The notes under the pieces: generated by a model | What the model saw: the letters and a program-made list of their open reading frames with translations, nothing else | What the model was told of the DNA's origin: nothing | The model's database searches: none | Part shown: one piece after another, positions 17,701-26,132 of the stretch | How the letters are laid out: each line of letters starts with the position of its first letter | How positions within the stretch are numbered: position 1 is the stretch's first letter | Origin: Alteriqipengyuania halimionae | Lineage (GTDB): Bacteria > Pseudomonadota > Alphaproteobacteria > Sphingomonadales > Sphingomonadaceae | Length of the DNA stretch: 64,000 bases | Direction of reading: 5' to 3' | Assembly (NCBI RefSeq): GCF_009827575.1 | Contig: NZ_WTYR01000001.1 | Location: 2,453,001-2,517,000, forward strand | Program-made: the position numbers and the translations under genes

Positions 17701-18239
17701 CCGATCATCCCCAGTCTCGCTCCACCGCCGCCGAGCGGCGCGCCCAGATGATTCGCGTCGACCAGGCCGGAGAATTCGGCGCGACGCGGATCTACAAGGG
17801 CCAGTTGGCAGTGATGGGCAATCGCTCGCACCTGTCGACCGAGATCGAGGGTATGGCGCGGCAGGAAGAAGGCCACCGCTCGCGATTTGACGCGTTGATG
17901 GCCGAACGCGGCGTGCGTCCTACGGCGCTGCAGCCGTTCTGGTCGGTCGCGGGGTATGCGCTGGGCGCGGGCACCGCGCTGCTCGGCCCCGAAGCCGCCA
18001 TGGCTTGCACCGCCGCAGTCGAGGAAGAGATCGACCGCCATTATTCCGACCAGCTCGACGAATTGGGCGAAGACGATCCCGAACTCAGCGAAATGATTGC
18101 CGAGTTCCGCGAGGATGAGCGCGAACATCGCGACGCTGCGCTCAATGCGGGAGCCGAACGCGCGCCGGGCTACCCGCTGCTGTCGGGCGCCATCCGCCTC
18201 GGCTGCCGCCTCGCCATCCGAATTTCCGAGAAAGTCTGA
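17697..18239 (+). CDS. coq7: Demethoxyubiquinone hydroxylase (Coq7 family)
   Basis: Di-iron monooxygenase that hydroxylates 3-demethoxyubiquinone in ubiquinone synthesis; 180 residues, membrane-peripheral. The carboxylate-bridged iron ligands are visible: QAGEFGA (Glu26), ARQEEGH (Glu57, His60), VEEEIDRHY and EDEREHRD. The start ATG overlaps the dsbB stop by four bases. Some alphaproteobacteria use UbiF-type flavoenzymes instead; presence of the Coq7 type supports an alphaproteobacterial origin. Confidence 0.95.
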   Translation: MTDHPQSRSTAAERRAQMIRVDQAGEFGATRIYKGQLAVMGNRSHLSTEIEGMARQEEGHRSRFDALMAERGVRPTALQPFWSVAGYALGAGTALLGPEAAMACTAAVEEEIDRHYSDQLDELGEDDPELSEMIAEFREDEREHRDAALNAGAERAPGYPLLSGAIRLGCRLAIRISEKV

Positions 18240-18299
18240 TTTTACCGGAACCGTCGCGCTTCATCCTGCGCTAATCCGGTGGAGACAAGGATCTAAACC

Positions 18300-18902
18300 A
18301 TGCAGAAACCCACTATCGTCCTCGCCCCCGCCGCTCTTGCCATCGGGCTCGCCTTTGCGTCTCCCGCCATGGCTCAGGATGAGAGCACCAAGATCAACCA
18401 GGTGTTCATCACCGAGGACGAGGAATGCCCGCAATCGACCGAAACCACGATCGTGGTCTGCGGCAGGCTCGAAGATCCGTATCGCATCCCCAAGGAATTG
18501 CGCGGGGCCAGCGGTCCCCAGGCCGAACCATTCGAAGAACGTGTTCGCAGCTATGAGATCATGACCGACACGGGCATCCAGTCCTGCTCCCCCGTGGGCG
18601 CGGGTGGTTTCACCGGCTGTACGCAGGAAATGATCCGTCAGGCCTATGGCGAAAAGGCCGTCGCCGATTCGGTGCGCTTCGCCCAGCTGATTGAGGAGGC
18701 GCGCGCCGAACGCCTTTCGGAAATCGACGAAGATGCGGCGGAAACGCAGCGCCGGGTCGAGGAGCTCGAAGCAGCTTATATGCGCAAGCTCGAAGCAGAG
18801 CGGCGGGGCGAAGACCCGGATGCCGAACCGCTCCCGGCGCCCGAAGGGCAGGGTACCCCCGCTTCTGACGAGGCCGAAGACGCCGAAGCACCCGAGGCTT
18901 AA
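18300..18902 (+). CDS. Periplasmic protein of unknown function with four cysteines
   Basis: A 200-residue protein with a clear signal peptide ending ASPAMAQ (about residue 25). The mature part has four cysteines in two close pairs (EECPQ/VVCGR and QSCSP/TGCTQ), which could form two disulfides. The C-terminal third is Glu/Ala-rich and probably helical (about 130-165), followed by a Pro/Glu/Asp tail. Similar small proteins occur in sphingomonads as hypotheticals, to my recollection; no function is assigned. It lies downstream of dsbB and coq7, which would fit a need for disulfide formation, but this link is speculative. Confidence 0.75.
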   Translation: MQKPTIVLAPAALAIGLAFASPAMAQDESTKINQVFITEDEECPQSTETTIVVCGRLEDPYRIPKELRGASGPQAEPFEERVRSYEIMTDTGIQSCSPVGAGGFTGCTQEMIRQAYGEKAVADSVRFAQLIEEARAERLSEIDEDAAETQRRVEELEAAYMRKLEAERRGEDPDAEPLPAPEGQGTPASDEAEDAEAPEA

Positions 18903-18952
18903 TGACAGTTTAGGCTTCGCACGCTAACTCCGCCCGCAATGGAGTGGGGTGC

Positions 18953-20068
18953 ATGAAAACAATCCTCGTCGTCTTCGGCACACGGCCGGAAGCCATCAAA
19001 CTGTTTCCGGTGATCAATGCCCTCCGGGAGGCGGACGGCATACGCCCCGTCGTATGCGTTTCCGCGCAGCATCGTGGTCTGCTCGACCAGGTGCTCGCAA
19101 TTGCCGGGATCGTGCCCGATTTCGATCTCGACATCATGACGCCAGGCCAGACTCTCGATGCGCTCACCGCATCATTACTGGTCGAGCTGGGCAAGGTGAT
19201 GGACGACGTGAAGCCCGATCGCGTGCTGGTCCAAGGCGATACCGCAACGGTCATGTGCGGCGCGCTTGCCGCCTATTATCGCAAAATACCGGTCGACCAT
19301 GTCGAAGCGGGGCTGCGCAGCGGTAATATCTATCAACCCTGGCCCGAAGAGGTGAATCGCAAGGTCGTCGGCAGTTTTGCCGTGCTTCATTTCGCGCCGA
19401 CCGAAACCGCCGCCAATGCGCTGAAGGCAGAGAATGTCGACCCGGCGGCGATCCACGTGACGGGGAATACGGTGATCGATGCGCTGCACTGGGTCACCGA
19501 CCGGATCGAGCGCGAACCTGAATTGGCCGACGCGCTCGACGATCTGAAAACGCGCTTTTCCGGCAAGCGGATCATCGGCGTAACCAGCCACCGCCGCGAG
19601 AATTTCGGTGGCGGTCTCGAAGCGATCGCCGAAGCGATCCGTCGCCTCGCCGCGCGCGACGATGTCGCCTTGATCTTCCCTGTCCATCCCAATCCCAACG
19701 TGCGTGCGGTGATGGAAGAGGCACTGAGCGGGCTCGAAAATGTCGCGATGATTCCCCCGCTCGATTATCCCAACTTCGCGCATCTGCTTTCGCTGGCGGA
19801 CATCATGCTCACCGATAGCGGCGGGGTGCAGGAAGAAGCGCCCGCGCTCGGCAAACCGGTGCTGGTGATGCGCGACACCACCGAGCGGCCCGAGGGCGTG
19901 GCGGCAGGCACGGCCAGGCTCGTGGGGACCGATGCCGACACAATCGTCGCCGAGGTCGAGCATCTGCTCGACGATAGCGACGCGTACGAAGCGATGGCGC
20001 GGGCGCACAACCCCTTTGGCGACGGGAACGCAGCCGAGCGGATCGCGCGTCTTATCGCCGCAGCGTAA
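18953..20068 (+). CDS. wecB: UDP-N-acetylglucosamine 2-epimerase (non-hydrolysing)
   Basis: Converts UDP-GlcNAc to UDP-ManNAc in the cytoplasm; 371 residues with GT-B-like fold. Family motifs seen: FGTRPEAIKL, QGDTATVMCGALAAYY, HVEAGLRSG, GNTVIDAL, SHRRENFG and DSGGVQEEAPALGKPVLVMRD. The start is the ATG at 18953 rather than an upstream GTG/ATG, since the family begins MKTILVVFGTRPE; GGAGTGGGG is just ahead. First gene of the surface-glycan locus, 86 bases before wecC. It differs from the hydrolysing legG enzyme further along. Confidence 0.96.
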   Translation: MKTILVVFGTRPEAIKLFPVINALREADGIRPVVCVSAQHRGLLDQVLAIAGIVPDFDLDIMTPGQTLDALTASLLVELGKVMDDVKPDRVLVQGDTATVMCGALAAYYRKIPVDHVEAGLRSGNIYQPWPEEVNRKVVGSFAVLHFAPTETAANALKAENVDPAAIHVTGNTVIDALHWVTDRIEREPELADALDDLKTRFSGKRIIGVTSHRRENFGGGLEAIAEAIRRLAARDDVALIFPVHPNPNVRAVMEEALSGLENVAMIPPLDYPNFAHLLSLADIMLTDSGGVQEEAPALGKPVLVMRDTTERPEGVAAGTARLVGTDADTIVAEVEHLLDDSDAYEAMARAHNPFGDGNAAERIARLIAAA

Positions 20069-20154
20069 GCGGAGCGCTTCCCACGGTTTCCGTTTCCGGC
20101 GATTTAACCCTATCGCGCTAGGTCAGCTGCGAAAGACAAACAAATAGGGCGAAT

Positions 20155-21414
20155 ATGCCGAACGGACAAGACATGACGGCGTGTGTGATCGGGCTGGGCT
20201 ATATTGGCCTGCCCACCGCTGCGATCATCGCACGCGCGGGAATCGAGACTTACGGCGTCGATGTCAGCCAGGACGTGGTCGACACGATCAATCGCGGCGA
20301 GATCCATATCGAGGAAGTCGATCTCGACGGACTGGTGCGCGGGGTTGTGCAGCGCGGCCTGCTTTCGGCCGGAACGGCGCTCCGCCAGGCCGACGTGTTC
20401 GTGGTCGCTGTGCCGACCCCGTTCGAAAAGGACGGCAAGCATACACCCGACCTGAGCTATGTGATGGACGCGGCCGCCAAGCTCGCGCCGGTGCTTGCGC
20501 CCGGGAACACCATCATCCTCGAGTCGACCTCGCCCGTCGGCACCACCGAAGCAATGCGCGACCGGATCGCCGAACTGCGTCCCGATCTGAAGCTGCCGGG
20601 CCTGACCGAGGGCACCGCGGACGTCGCGATCGCCTATTGTCCCGAACGCGTCCTTCCCGGACGCATCCTGGTGGAACTGATCGACAACGATCGCTCAATC
20701 GGCGGGATCACGCCGCGCTGCGCACGCAAGGCTCTATCCTTCTACAAGAAATTCGTGCGCGGCGAGTGCATCGTCACCGATGCGCGCTCGGCTGAAATGA
20801 CCAAGCTGGTCGAGAACGCCTTCCGCGATGTGAACATCGCCTTCGCCAACGAGCTGTCGATGATCGCCGATGCGATGGATCTCGACGTGTGGGAAGTGAT
20901 CCGCCTCGCCAACCGGCATCCACGGGTGAACATCCTTCAGCCCGGACCCGGTGTGGGCGGGCACTGCATTGCGGTAGATCCGTGGTTCATCGTCCACGGC
21001 GCGCCCGAACAAGCGAAGATCATCCGCACCGCGCGCGAGGTCAACGACGCCAAGATGGCGCATGTCCTCGAACGTGCGACGGCGCTGTGCGAAGCACATT
21101 CGGACAAGCAGATCGCCTGCTATGGCCTCGCCTTCAAAGCGAATATCGACGATTTCCGCGAGAGCCCGGCGCGTTTCGTCGCGGCCCGGCTCGCCCGCAA
21201 GTTCGGCGACCGAGTGGCGATCGTCGAACCGCATGCGCGCAGCCTCCCGATCGAGTTCGAAGACACCGGCGCCACGCTGACCGATCTCGACGACGCGCTC
21301 GAACGCTGCGACATTCATATCGTGCTGGTGGATCACGACGTCTTCCGCGCAGTGCCCGCCGAAGAGCGCGGCGATGCGCTGGTCTACGATACACGCGGCA
21401 TCTGGCCCGACTGA
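20155..21414 (+). CDS. wecC: UDP-N-acetyl-D-mannosamine dehydrogenase
   Basis: Oxidises UDP-ManNAc to UDP-ManNAcA with two NAD; 419 residues. N-terminal Rossmann motif VIGLGYIGLPTA (about 10), ESTSPVGTTE, the YCPERVLPG signature and the catalytic-cysteine motif GPGVGGHCIAVDPWF near residue 270 identify the UDP-sugar dehydrogenase family. WecB next to it fixes the substrate as UDP-ManNAc with good likelihood. No ManNAcA transferase (WecG/TagA type) was recognised in the window. Confidence 0.95.
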   Translation: MPNGQDMTACVIGLGYIGLPTAAIIARAGIETYGVDVSQDVVDTINRGEIHIEEVDLDGLVRGVVQRGLLSAGTALRQADVFVVAVPTPFEKDGKHTPDLSYVMDAAAKLAPVLAPGNTIILESTSPVGTTEAMRDRIAELRPDLKLPGLTEGTADVAIAYCPERVLPGRILVELIDNDRSIGGITPRCARKALSFYKKFVRGECIVTDARSAEMTKLVENAFRDVNIAFANELSMIADAMDLDVWEVIRLANRHPRVNILQPGPGVGGHCIAVDPWFIVHGAPEQAKIIRTAREVNDAKMAHVLERATALCEAHSDKQIACYGLAFKANIDDFRESPARFVAARLARKFGDRVAIVEPHARSLPIEFEDTGATLTDLDDALERCDIHIVLVDHDVFRAVPAEERGDALVYDTRGIWPD

Positions 21415-21486
21415 GACAGTGCGCGATGGACCTGCAGACCGCCGCGCGCTAGGGCCGCGCCAGACGCATTGAATTACGGGTTCGCC

Positions 21487-21921
21487 ATGTCACGCTTTTC
21501 GTTTGCTATGCTCATGATCGCTGCGACCGCTTTGGCCGGCTGTTCGTCGGAGCCTGCTCCCGCGTCGGATCGCGCTGAGCCCGCCTCGGCGCCGGCGGGC
21601 ACGGCCCGACTGCTGTCGCTAGGCAGTCACTTGGTCGAAGAAGGCGGCACGAGCGCCGAACTCGCATTCAATTGCGCTGTCGCATTGCGCGTCACCGAGG
21701 TCGCGGTGGCCCCGCTGACGACGGCCGCCAATGCCGATCAGATGGAACTGATCAAGCGGGCGAGCGAGATCTACACGCGTCGCGCGGTTGGCACGGAGGC
21801 AGGTCGTACGGAGCGCGAAGTGACAACCGATATCGCGCGTCAAACCCGGGCGAAGATGGACGAGAAGTCAGAGCAGGCCCAACTCGCGATCGTCTGCCTG
21901 CGCGGCCTGAAGCAGCGCTGA
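21487..21921 (+). CDS. Small lipoprotein of unknown function
   Basis: A 144-residue protein with a lipoprotein signal peptide: hydrophobic FAMLMIAATALAGC with the lipidation Cys at residue 19. The mature part begins with a Ser/Pro/Ala-rich stretch, followed by a helical domain with two further cysteines (FNCAVALR and IVCLRGL). I recognise no family. ATG at 21487 is preferred; a TTG at 21469 would place six residues before the signal peptide. Lies 72 bases after wecC and converges exactly on the next gene (stop codons abut). Confidence 0.7.
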   Translation: MSRFSFAMLMIAATALAGCSSEPAPASDRAEPASAPAGTARLLSLGSHLVEEGGTSAELAFNCAVALRVTEVAVAPLTTAANADQMELIKRASEIYTRRAVGTEAGRTEREVTTDIARQTRAKMDEKSEQAQLAIVCLRGLKQR

Positions 21922-23139
21922 TCAGCGCCGGGCAAGGCTCGGAGAGGAAATGGTCATCGAGGTGTCTCGCGGTTCGTAGCCGATCCGTGCGAAGGCCGTG
22001 ACGATCTGGCTTTCGCACCATTCCGGGACCTCGAAATCGGCCTGGACCGTAAATTCGTTTTCCATCGCGACAGTCCGGTTCAGGACCGTTTCCTTCCGCT
22101 CTCCGCCGATGCACTCGATCTGCCAACGCAGTTCGCTGTCCGGTGCGAAATCATCGGCGCGTTGCTGGGCTGAAAACGTATAACTGCCCGGCGCAATGGC
22201 AGCGACCTTGCGCATGATCGGTCCGGGAAAGCCAGGTTCGAACGTGCTCGAGAGCTCGTAGTCGCCGTCATCGGCAACGAGGAATAGCGAATCGACGCCT
22301 GCGATATCATAGCGTTGCCAAGAAACCGGCGTGTAGCGGGCGTTGGTCGACGCGTCGGTCATGGCCAAGCTCGCAAGGTAGGCCGGATCGGCACCGTCCA
22401 GCGAACGATAGTAACGCAGCGCCAAGTCCGTGCGGCCCTCGCTCACCAGGCGGCTCAAAAGCTGGCTGTGGAGGGCTTGGTAAAAATCGCCTTCGGGCAT
22501 GCCGCCCGATTCAATCAGCAGCGCAACGACGTCTCGCGAATCGGGTGTGGTCGCGACCGCCTGACGAAGAAACTCACCGAGCCACGGCGTGTCGCGCTTG
22601 AGGTACGGCTGCAAATGGGCACGGATTGCAGGCGACTTAATCGCCGCCGCAAGCACGGGGAGCAGCAGGGCGCGGCTCGATTCGCGCATCCGCATCGCAT
22701 TGTCGTAGTGATAGAGTACGGATGCAACGTCATCGTCCTCGACCGCGGTCTCGATCAGAAACAGCTGGGTCCCAAGATCGCGGCGCGAAAGGCGGTCCGA
22801 CATAGCGACCAGCGCCTTGAACCGATCAAGTTCGTCGGACGAGGCATTGGTGCTCGCAAACAGGCGGAACGCCGGTGCATTGAGGGGAAGAGCGGCGATC
22901 GAATCTCTTGCCGCGGCAAATAACTGGTCACCGCTGGAGGTCGATTCCCCACCCGCCTGCGCCAGTCGTTCCGCGCGGCGGATGATCGCATCCGGATTGT
23001 CGCCATCCAACGCTAGCGCGGCTTCGGGATTGGCCCGGGCGAGCGCGAAGGAGGCCGAGAACAACCCTGCGCTGACGGCGACGAAAACCGTGGCCAGCGC
23101 GGCCAGCGCAATGATCGAATATCGAGTGGCCGGCCGCAT
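21922..23139 (-). CDS. Membrane-anchored accessory protein of the polysaccharide export unit, unknown function
   Basis: A 405-residue protein with one N-terminal transmembrane segment (about 6-30) and a large predicted periplasmic part. Residues about 40-230 are helical and may hold TPR-like repeats (NPEAALALDGDNPDAIIRRAERLA). Residues about 250-395 look beta-rich and could be a carbohydrate-binding-like module (EFTVQADFEVPEWC). I do not recognise a named family. It starts one base after the stop of the Wzc-like kinase gene, so it is co-translated with it and probably serves in export or its control. Confidence 0.7.
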   Translation of the reverse strand: MRPATRYSIIALAALATVFVAVSAGLFSASFALARANPEAALALDGDNPDAIIRRAERLAQAGGESTSSGDQLFAAARDSIAALPLNAPAFRLFASTNASSDELDRFKALVAMSDRLSRRDLGTQLFLIETAVEDDDVASVLYHYDNAMRMRESSRALLLPVLAAAIKSPAIRAHLQPYLKRDTPWLGEFLRQAVATTPDSRDVVALLIESGGMPEGDFYQALHSQLLSRLVSEGRTDLALRYYRSLDGADPAYLASLAMTDASTNARYTPVSWQRYDIAGVDSLFLVADDGDYELSSTFEPGFPGPIMRKVAAIAPGSYTFSAQQRADDFAPDSELRWQIECIGGERKETVLNRTVAMENEFTVQADFEVPEWCESQIVTAFARIGYEPRDTSMTISSPSLARR

Positions 23140-23140
23140 A

Positions 23141-25357
23141 TTAGGCGCGCTCTTCTTCGTCCTGACCGTAGCGGAACCCGTAGCCATATCCGTAGCCATA
23201 CCCGTACCCAGTGGTGGATGCGTTGTCGAACTTGGTCAGGACGCCGCCGAGCAGGTTGGCGCGGCTGTCACGCAGGCGATCGAGCGAAAGGTTGATGCCA
23301 CGGACCGGAACGCCGCGCGATTCGATCACGTAGACAACGCCGTCGACTGATTTCGAGAGGAGCGGTGCATCGGCGATTCCGAGCAGAGGCGGTGCATCGA
23401 CCACGACATGGTCGTAGTTCTCGCGCAGCTTGCTGATTAAAGTACCTGTCCGATCGCCACTGAGGAGTTCGGCGGCGCTTGGCGGCGTGGGGCCTGCCGT
23501 CATCACATCGAGGTTCGACATGTCGCTGTGGTTGATGAGCAGGGCAAGGTCGTCTTCGCCGGCAAGGAAATTCGCGAAGCCCTGGCCGTTGGCCATGCCG
23601 AACGCATTGTGAACCGACGGGGAGCGCATGTCGGCATCGATAATGATAACGCGTTTGCCGGTTCGGGCGAGAATGCGCGCCAACGCGTAAGACGTCGTGC
23701 TCTTGCCTTCGGCTGCCCGGCTCGAAGTGATCATCACCACGCCGGGGACCCCTCTGGTCGAAGACAAAGCGAGGTTCGAGCGAATCGTGAGATAAGCCTC
23801 CGACACCTCGGACTTCGGATCGTCGACGAGGTCGGCGATTTCTTCGTCGTCCTCGGCCACCGGAACCACGCCCAACAGGGGCAGGCCAGTGGCGCTTGTC
23901 ACGTCGTCCGGTGTCCGGATCCCGTCATCGAACTGCTCGAGCAGGAACACAACGACTGCTGCGGCCACCGCACCGCCGAACAGCGCGATGAGCAGGTTCA
24001 GCATCAAATTGGGCGAAGACGGCGCTCCCGGCACTTGGGCCTGGTCGACGATCGCGATATTGCTGGCACCCACCGACGCTACGCCGATCTCGCGGTAGCG
24101 CTGGAGCGTGCCCTCATAGAGCTCGCGGTTGGTATCCACCTCGTTCTGGAAAATATTGTACTGGATTCGCGCGCGTTCCTGATCGCGGAGCTGTCCAGTT
24201 AGCGCGTCGACGCGGGCAGTCAGATCCTGCTCGCGCTTGAGCGCTGCCTGGTAATCGGCTCGCGAGCCACCGCGCAGACGCGATTCTTCGCGGGCAATGG
24301 AGGTTTCGAGCGCATCGATCTGTTCGGCAAGCGCGCGCGCTGCAGGATAGCCGGGTTCGAACTTAACCATCATCTCGGCATATTGCGCCTGCAAGTCGGC
24401 GAGCCGGTTGCGAAGATTGGCAACCGCCGTATTGCCAGCGAAATCCGACCCGCCGGGCGATGCGGCGCGAGCTTCCAGGGCAACACGCTGGGCGGTGGCC
24501 TCGACCAGCGCGGAATTCAGTTGTTCGAGGGTCGCGGCCTTGAGCGTGGGCGTCGCAACGGTGCGGCCGTCCTGCTCTTGCCGGTTGAGGATCACGATGT
24601 CGTTTTGGTTGGCGTAAGTCACCAACTTGCGTTCGGAGTCTTCGACGTCCTTGCGCAATTCGGCGAGGCGTCGTTCGAGGAAGGACTGGGCATCGCTGGT
24701 CATCGAGAAGCGACGGTCGATGCTCTCGGCAATGAACTGTTCCGACCAGGCATTGGCGATTTCTGCCGAAAGCGCGGGGCTGGCACTGGTGTAGACGATA
24801 TCGACCAGCGAGGATCGCGCGATAGGCGAAATCGAGACATTTCCAAGGAGCAGCCCAACCGCCCCTTTGCGCAGTTTATCCAACTCCTCGCGGGTGGGAA
24901 CCTGGCCGGTCGATTCGCGCAGCGGAAGATCGTTGATATCGATGCCATGGGCCTCGAAAAATTCGGGGCGGGTGGCCAGACGCAACTCACGTTCGACCCG
25001 TTCGGCGACGGACCTTGCGGTCAATAACTGGTACTGGGTTTCGTAGAATTCCTGATCGAATGTACGATCGACATCGTCGACGCCTTCGACGTTGGTGATC
25101 CGCTGGTCCTGCCGCGCGATTTCGAGACGCGAGGATGCGGTGTATTGCGGCACGGCGAGCAAGGTTGCGGCGATCCCGGCGAGCAACGCCGCGGCGACAA
25201 CCCCGAGGATGATCCACTTGCGGCGTAGAATGATCCCGAGATATTCGCGAATGAGGGATGCCTCGTGCCCCTGGTGATTGGCGGTGGCATCGGAATAGAC
25301 TTCCGGCGCGGAGAAGATGTTATCGCCTTCCGGCGAGAAGTTGGTTGCACTAGACAT
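23141..25357 (-). CDS. Polysaccharide co-polymerase/tyrosine autokinase (Wzc/ExoP type)
   Basis: A 738-residue inner-membrane protein controlling chain length and export. Two transmembrane segments (about 50-70 and 460-480) flank a periplasmic Wzz region with long coiled coil (about 200-430). The cytoplasmic BY-kinase domain has Walker A SRAAEGKSTTS, Walker A' VIIIDADMRSP and Walker B VVVDAPPLLG. The C-terminus carries six tyrosines in an alternating Gly-Tyr run, the autophosphorylation cluster typical of BY-kinases. Downstream of the Wza-like gene by 17 bases. Phosphorylation cycling would need a phosphatase (Wzb), which is not visible in the window. Confidence 0.94.
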   Translation of the reverse strand: MSSATNFSPEGDNIFSAPEVYSDATANHQGHEASLIREYLGIILRRKWIILGVVAAALLAGIAATLLAVPQYTASSRLEIARQDQRITNVEGVDDVDRTFDQEFYETQYQLLTARSVAERVERELRLATRPEFFEAHGIDINDLPLRESTGQVPTREELDKLRKGAVGLLLGNVSISPIARSSLVDIVYTSASPALSAEIANAWSEQFIAESIDRRFSMTSDAQSFLERRLAELRKDVEDSERKLVTYANQNDIVILNRQEQDGRTVATPTLKAATLEQLNSALVEATAQRVALEARAASPGGSDFAGNTAVANLRNRLADLQAQYAEMMVKFEPGYPAARALAEQIDALETSIAREESRLRGGSRADYQAALKREQDLTARVDALTGQLRDQERARIQYNIFQNEVDTNRELYEGTLQRYREIGVASVGASNIAIVDQAQVPGAPSSPNLMLNLLIALFGGAVAAAVVVFLLEQFDDGIRTPDDVTSATGLPLLGVVPVAEDDEEIADLVDDPKSEVSEAYLTIRSNLALSSTRGVPGVVMITSSRAAEGKSTTSYALARILARTGKRVIIIDADMRSPSVHNAFGMANGQGFANFLAGEDDLALLINHSDMSNLDVMTAGPTPPSAAELLSGDRTGTLISKLRENYDHVVVDAPPLLGIADAPLLSKSVDGVVYVIESRGVPVRGINLSLDRLRDSRANLLGGVLTKFDNASTTGYGYGYGYGYGFRYGQDEEERA
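23168..23210 (-). repeat. Short tandem coding repeat, Tyr-Gly cluster of the autokinase
   Basis: Imperfect six-base repeats (TAC/TAT GGN) encode five Gly-Tyr dipeptides, then a Phe-Arg-Tyr-Gly. Such simple repeats can change copy number by slippage without breaking frame, which would alter the number of phosphorylatable tyrosines. Confidence 0.6.
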
Positions 25358-25374
25358 CGTGACCCGGTCTCCGC

Positions 25375-26100
25375 TCAGAGCGTATTCTGCAAAAGAATCG
25401 TCAACGGCGTGGCGACCAGCGTTGCCGCACTTACGATGTTGTCGAACAGGCGCCGCGAGTTGCTTTCGCCGACGACGATCACGTCGTTGGGATAGATCGC
25501 CGGATCGTCATACATTCCGCGGCTGATCGCTTCGAGATTGTAAAGCGTCGCCATGCGCTGTCCCGACACGGTGCGAAAGACGACGACATCGCGCGAATTC
25601 GCGAACTGGCCGAGTCCGCGCGCCTTGGCGATCGTCGTCATCAACGAAGATTTGCGAGCGACCGGATAGACGCCCGGCATCTGAACCGAACCGTACACGG
25701 TGACTTCCCGTTCGGTCGTCTGCGTGACAAGTGTGCTCACTTGCGGATCCCGGACGAAGTCGCCGCGCAGTCTTTGTTCGATGCGTTCGGAAACTTCTTC
25801 CGGCTGCAGGCCGGCGACTTCGACGGTACCGATGAGGGGGAACGAGATTCGACCGTTCTCGTCGACCGCGACTTCGCGATTGCTGAGGTCGGGAACGCCA
25901 AACACGTCGACCTTGAGGCGATCGCCGATCCGCACGCGCGTATCCGTAGGCACGCCTTCCATGTCGGCGTCGGTCGGCGCAGGCATTTCGCCCTCGATGA
26001 CCTCGAGGCCCGGCGCACCACCCACCGGTGCGGGCGTACTACTGCAACTGCTCGCCAAGAGGGAGCAGAGCGCAATGCCCATTGCCGCAATAGATTTCAT
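25375..26100 (-). CDS. Polysaccharide export outer-membrane protein (Wza-like)
   Basis: A 241-residue secretin-like export protein. It has a signal peptide with a possible lipid-attachment Cys19 (LLASSC; the lipobox is atypical), then a Poly_export domain (about 55-135, RIGDRLKVDVFGVPDL and ISFPLIGTVEVAGL) and a SLBB domain (about 140-210, VYGSVQMPGVYPV). The C-terminal hydrophobic stretch (SAATLVATPLTILLQ) may be the outer-membrane helix. Start ATG has GGTGGGA ahead; longer in-frame starts would overlap the O-antigen-ligase-like gene. Followed by the autokinase gene, the classical wza-wzc pairing. Confidence 0.92.
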   Translation of the reverse strand: MKSIAAMGIALCSLLASSCSSTPAPVGGAPGLEVIEGEMPAPTDADMEGVPTDTRVRIGDRLKVDVFGVPDLSNREVAVDENGRISFPLIGTVEVAGLQPEEVSERIEQRLRGDFVRDPQVSTLVTQTTEREVTVYGSVQMPGVYPVARKSSLMTTIAKARGLGQFANSRDVVVFRTVSGQRMATLYNLEAISRGMYDDPAIYPNDVIVVGESNSRRLFDNIVSAATLVATPLTILLQNTL

Positions 26101-26132
26101 GTCGATCCCACCCGGTTCGCTTCGACGCGGCT

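Noticed and set aside
23168-23210. Short repeats considered as a CRISPR-like or intergenic repeat
   Set aside because: The repeats are in frame inside a gene and encode the Gly-Tyr autophosphorylation tail.
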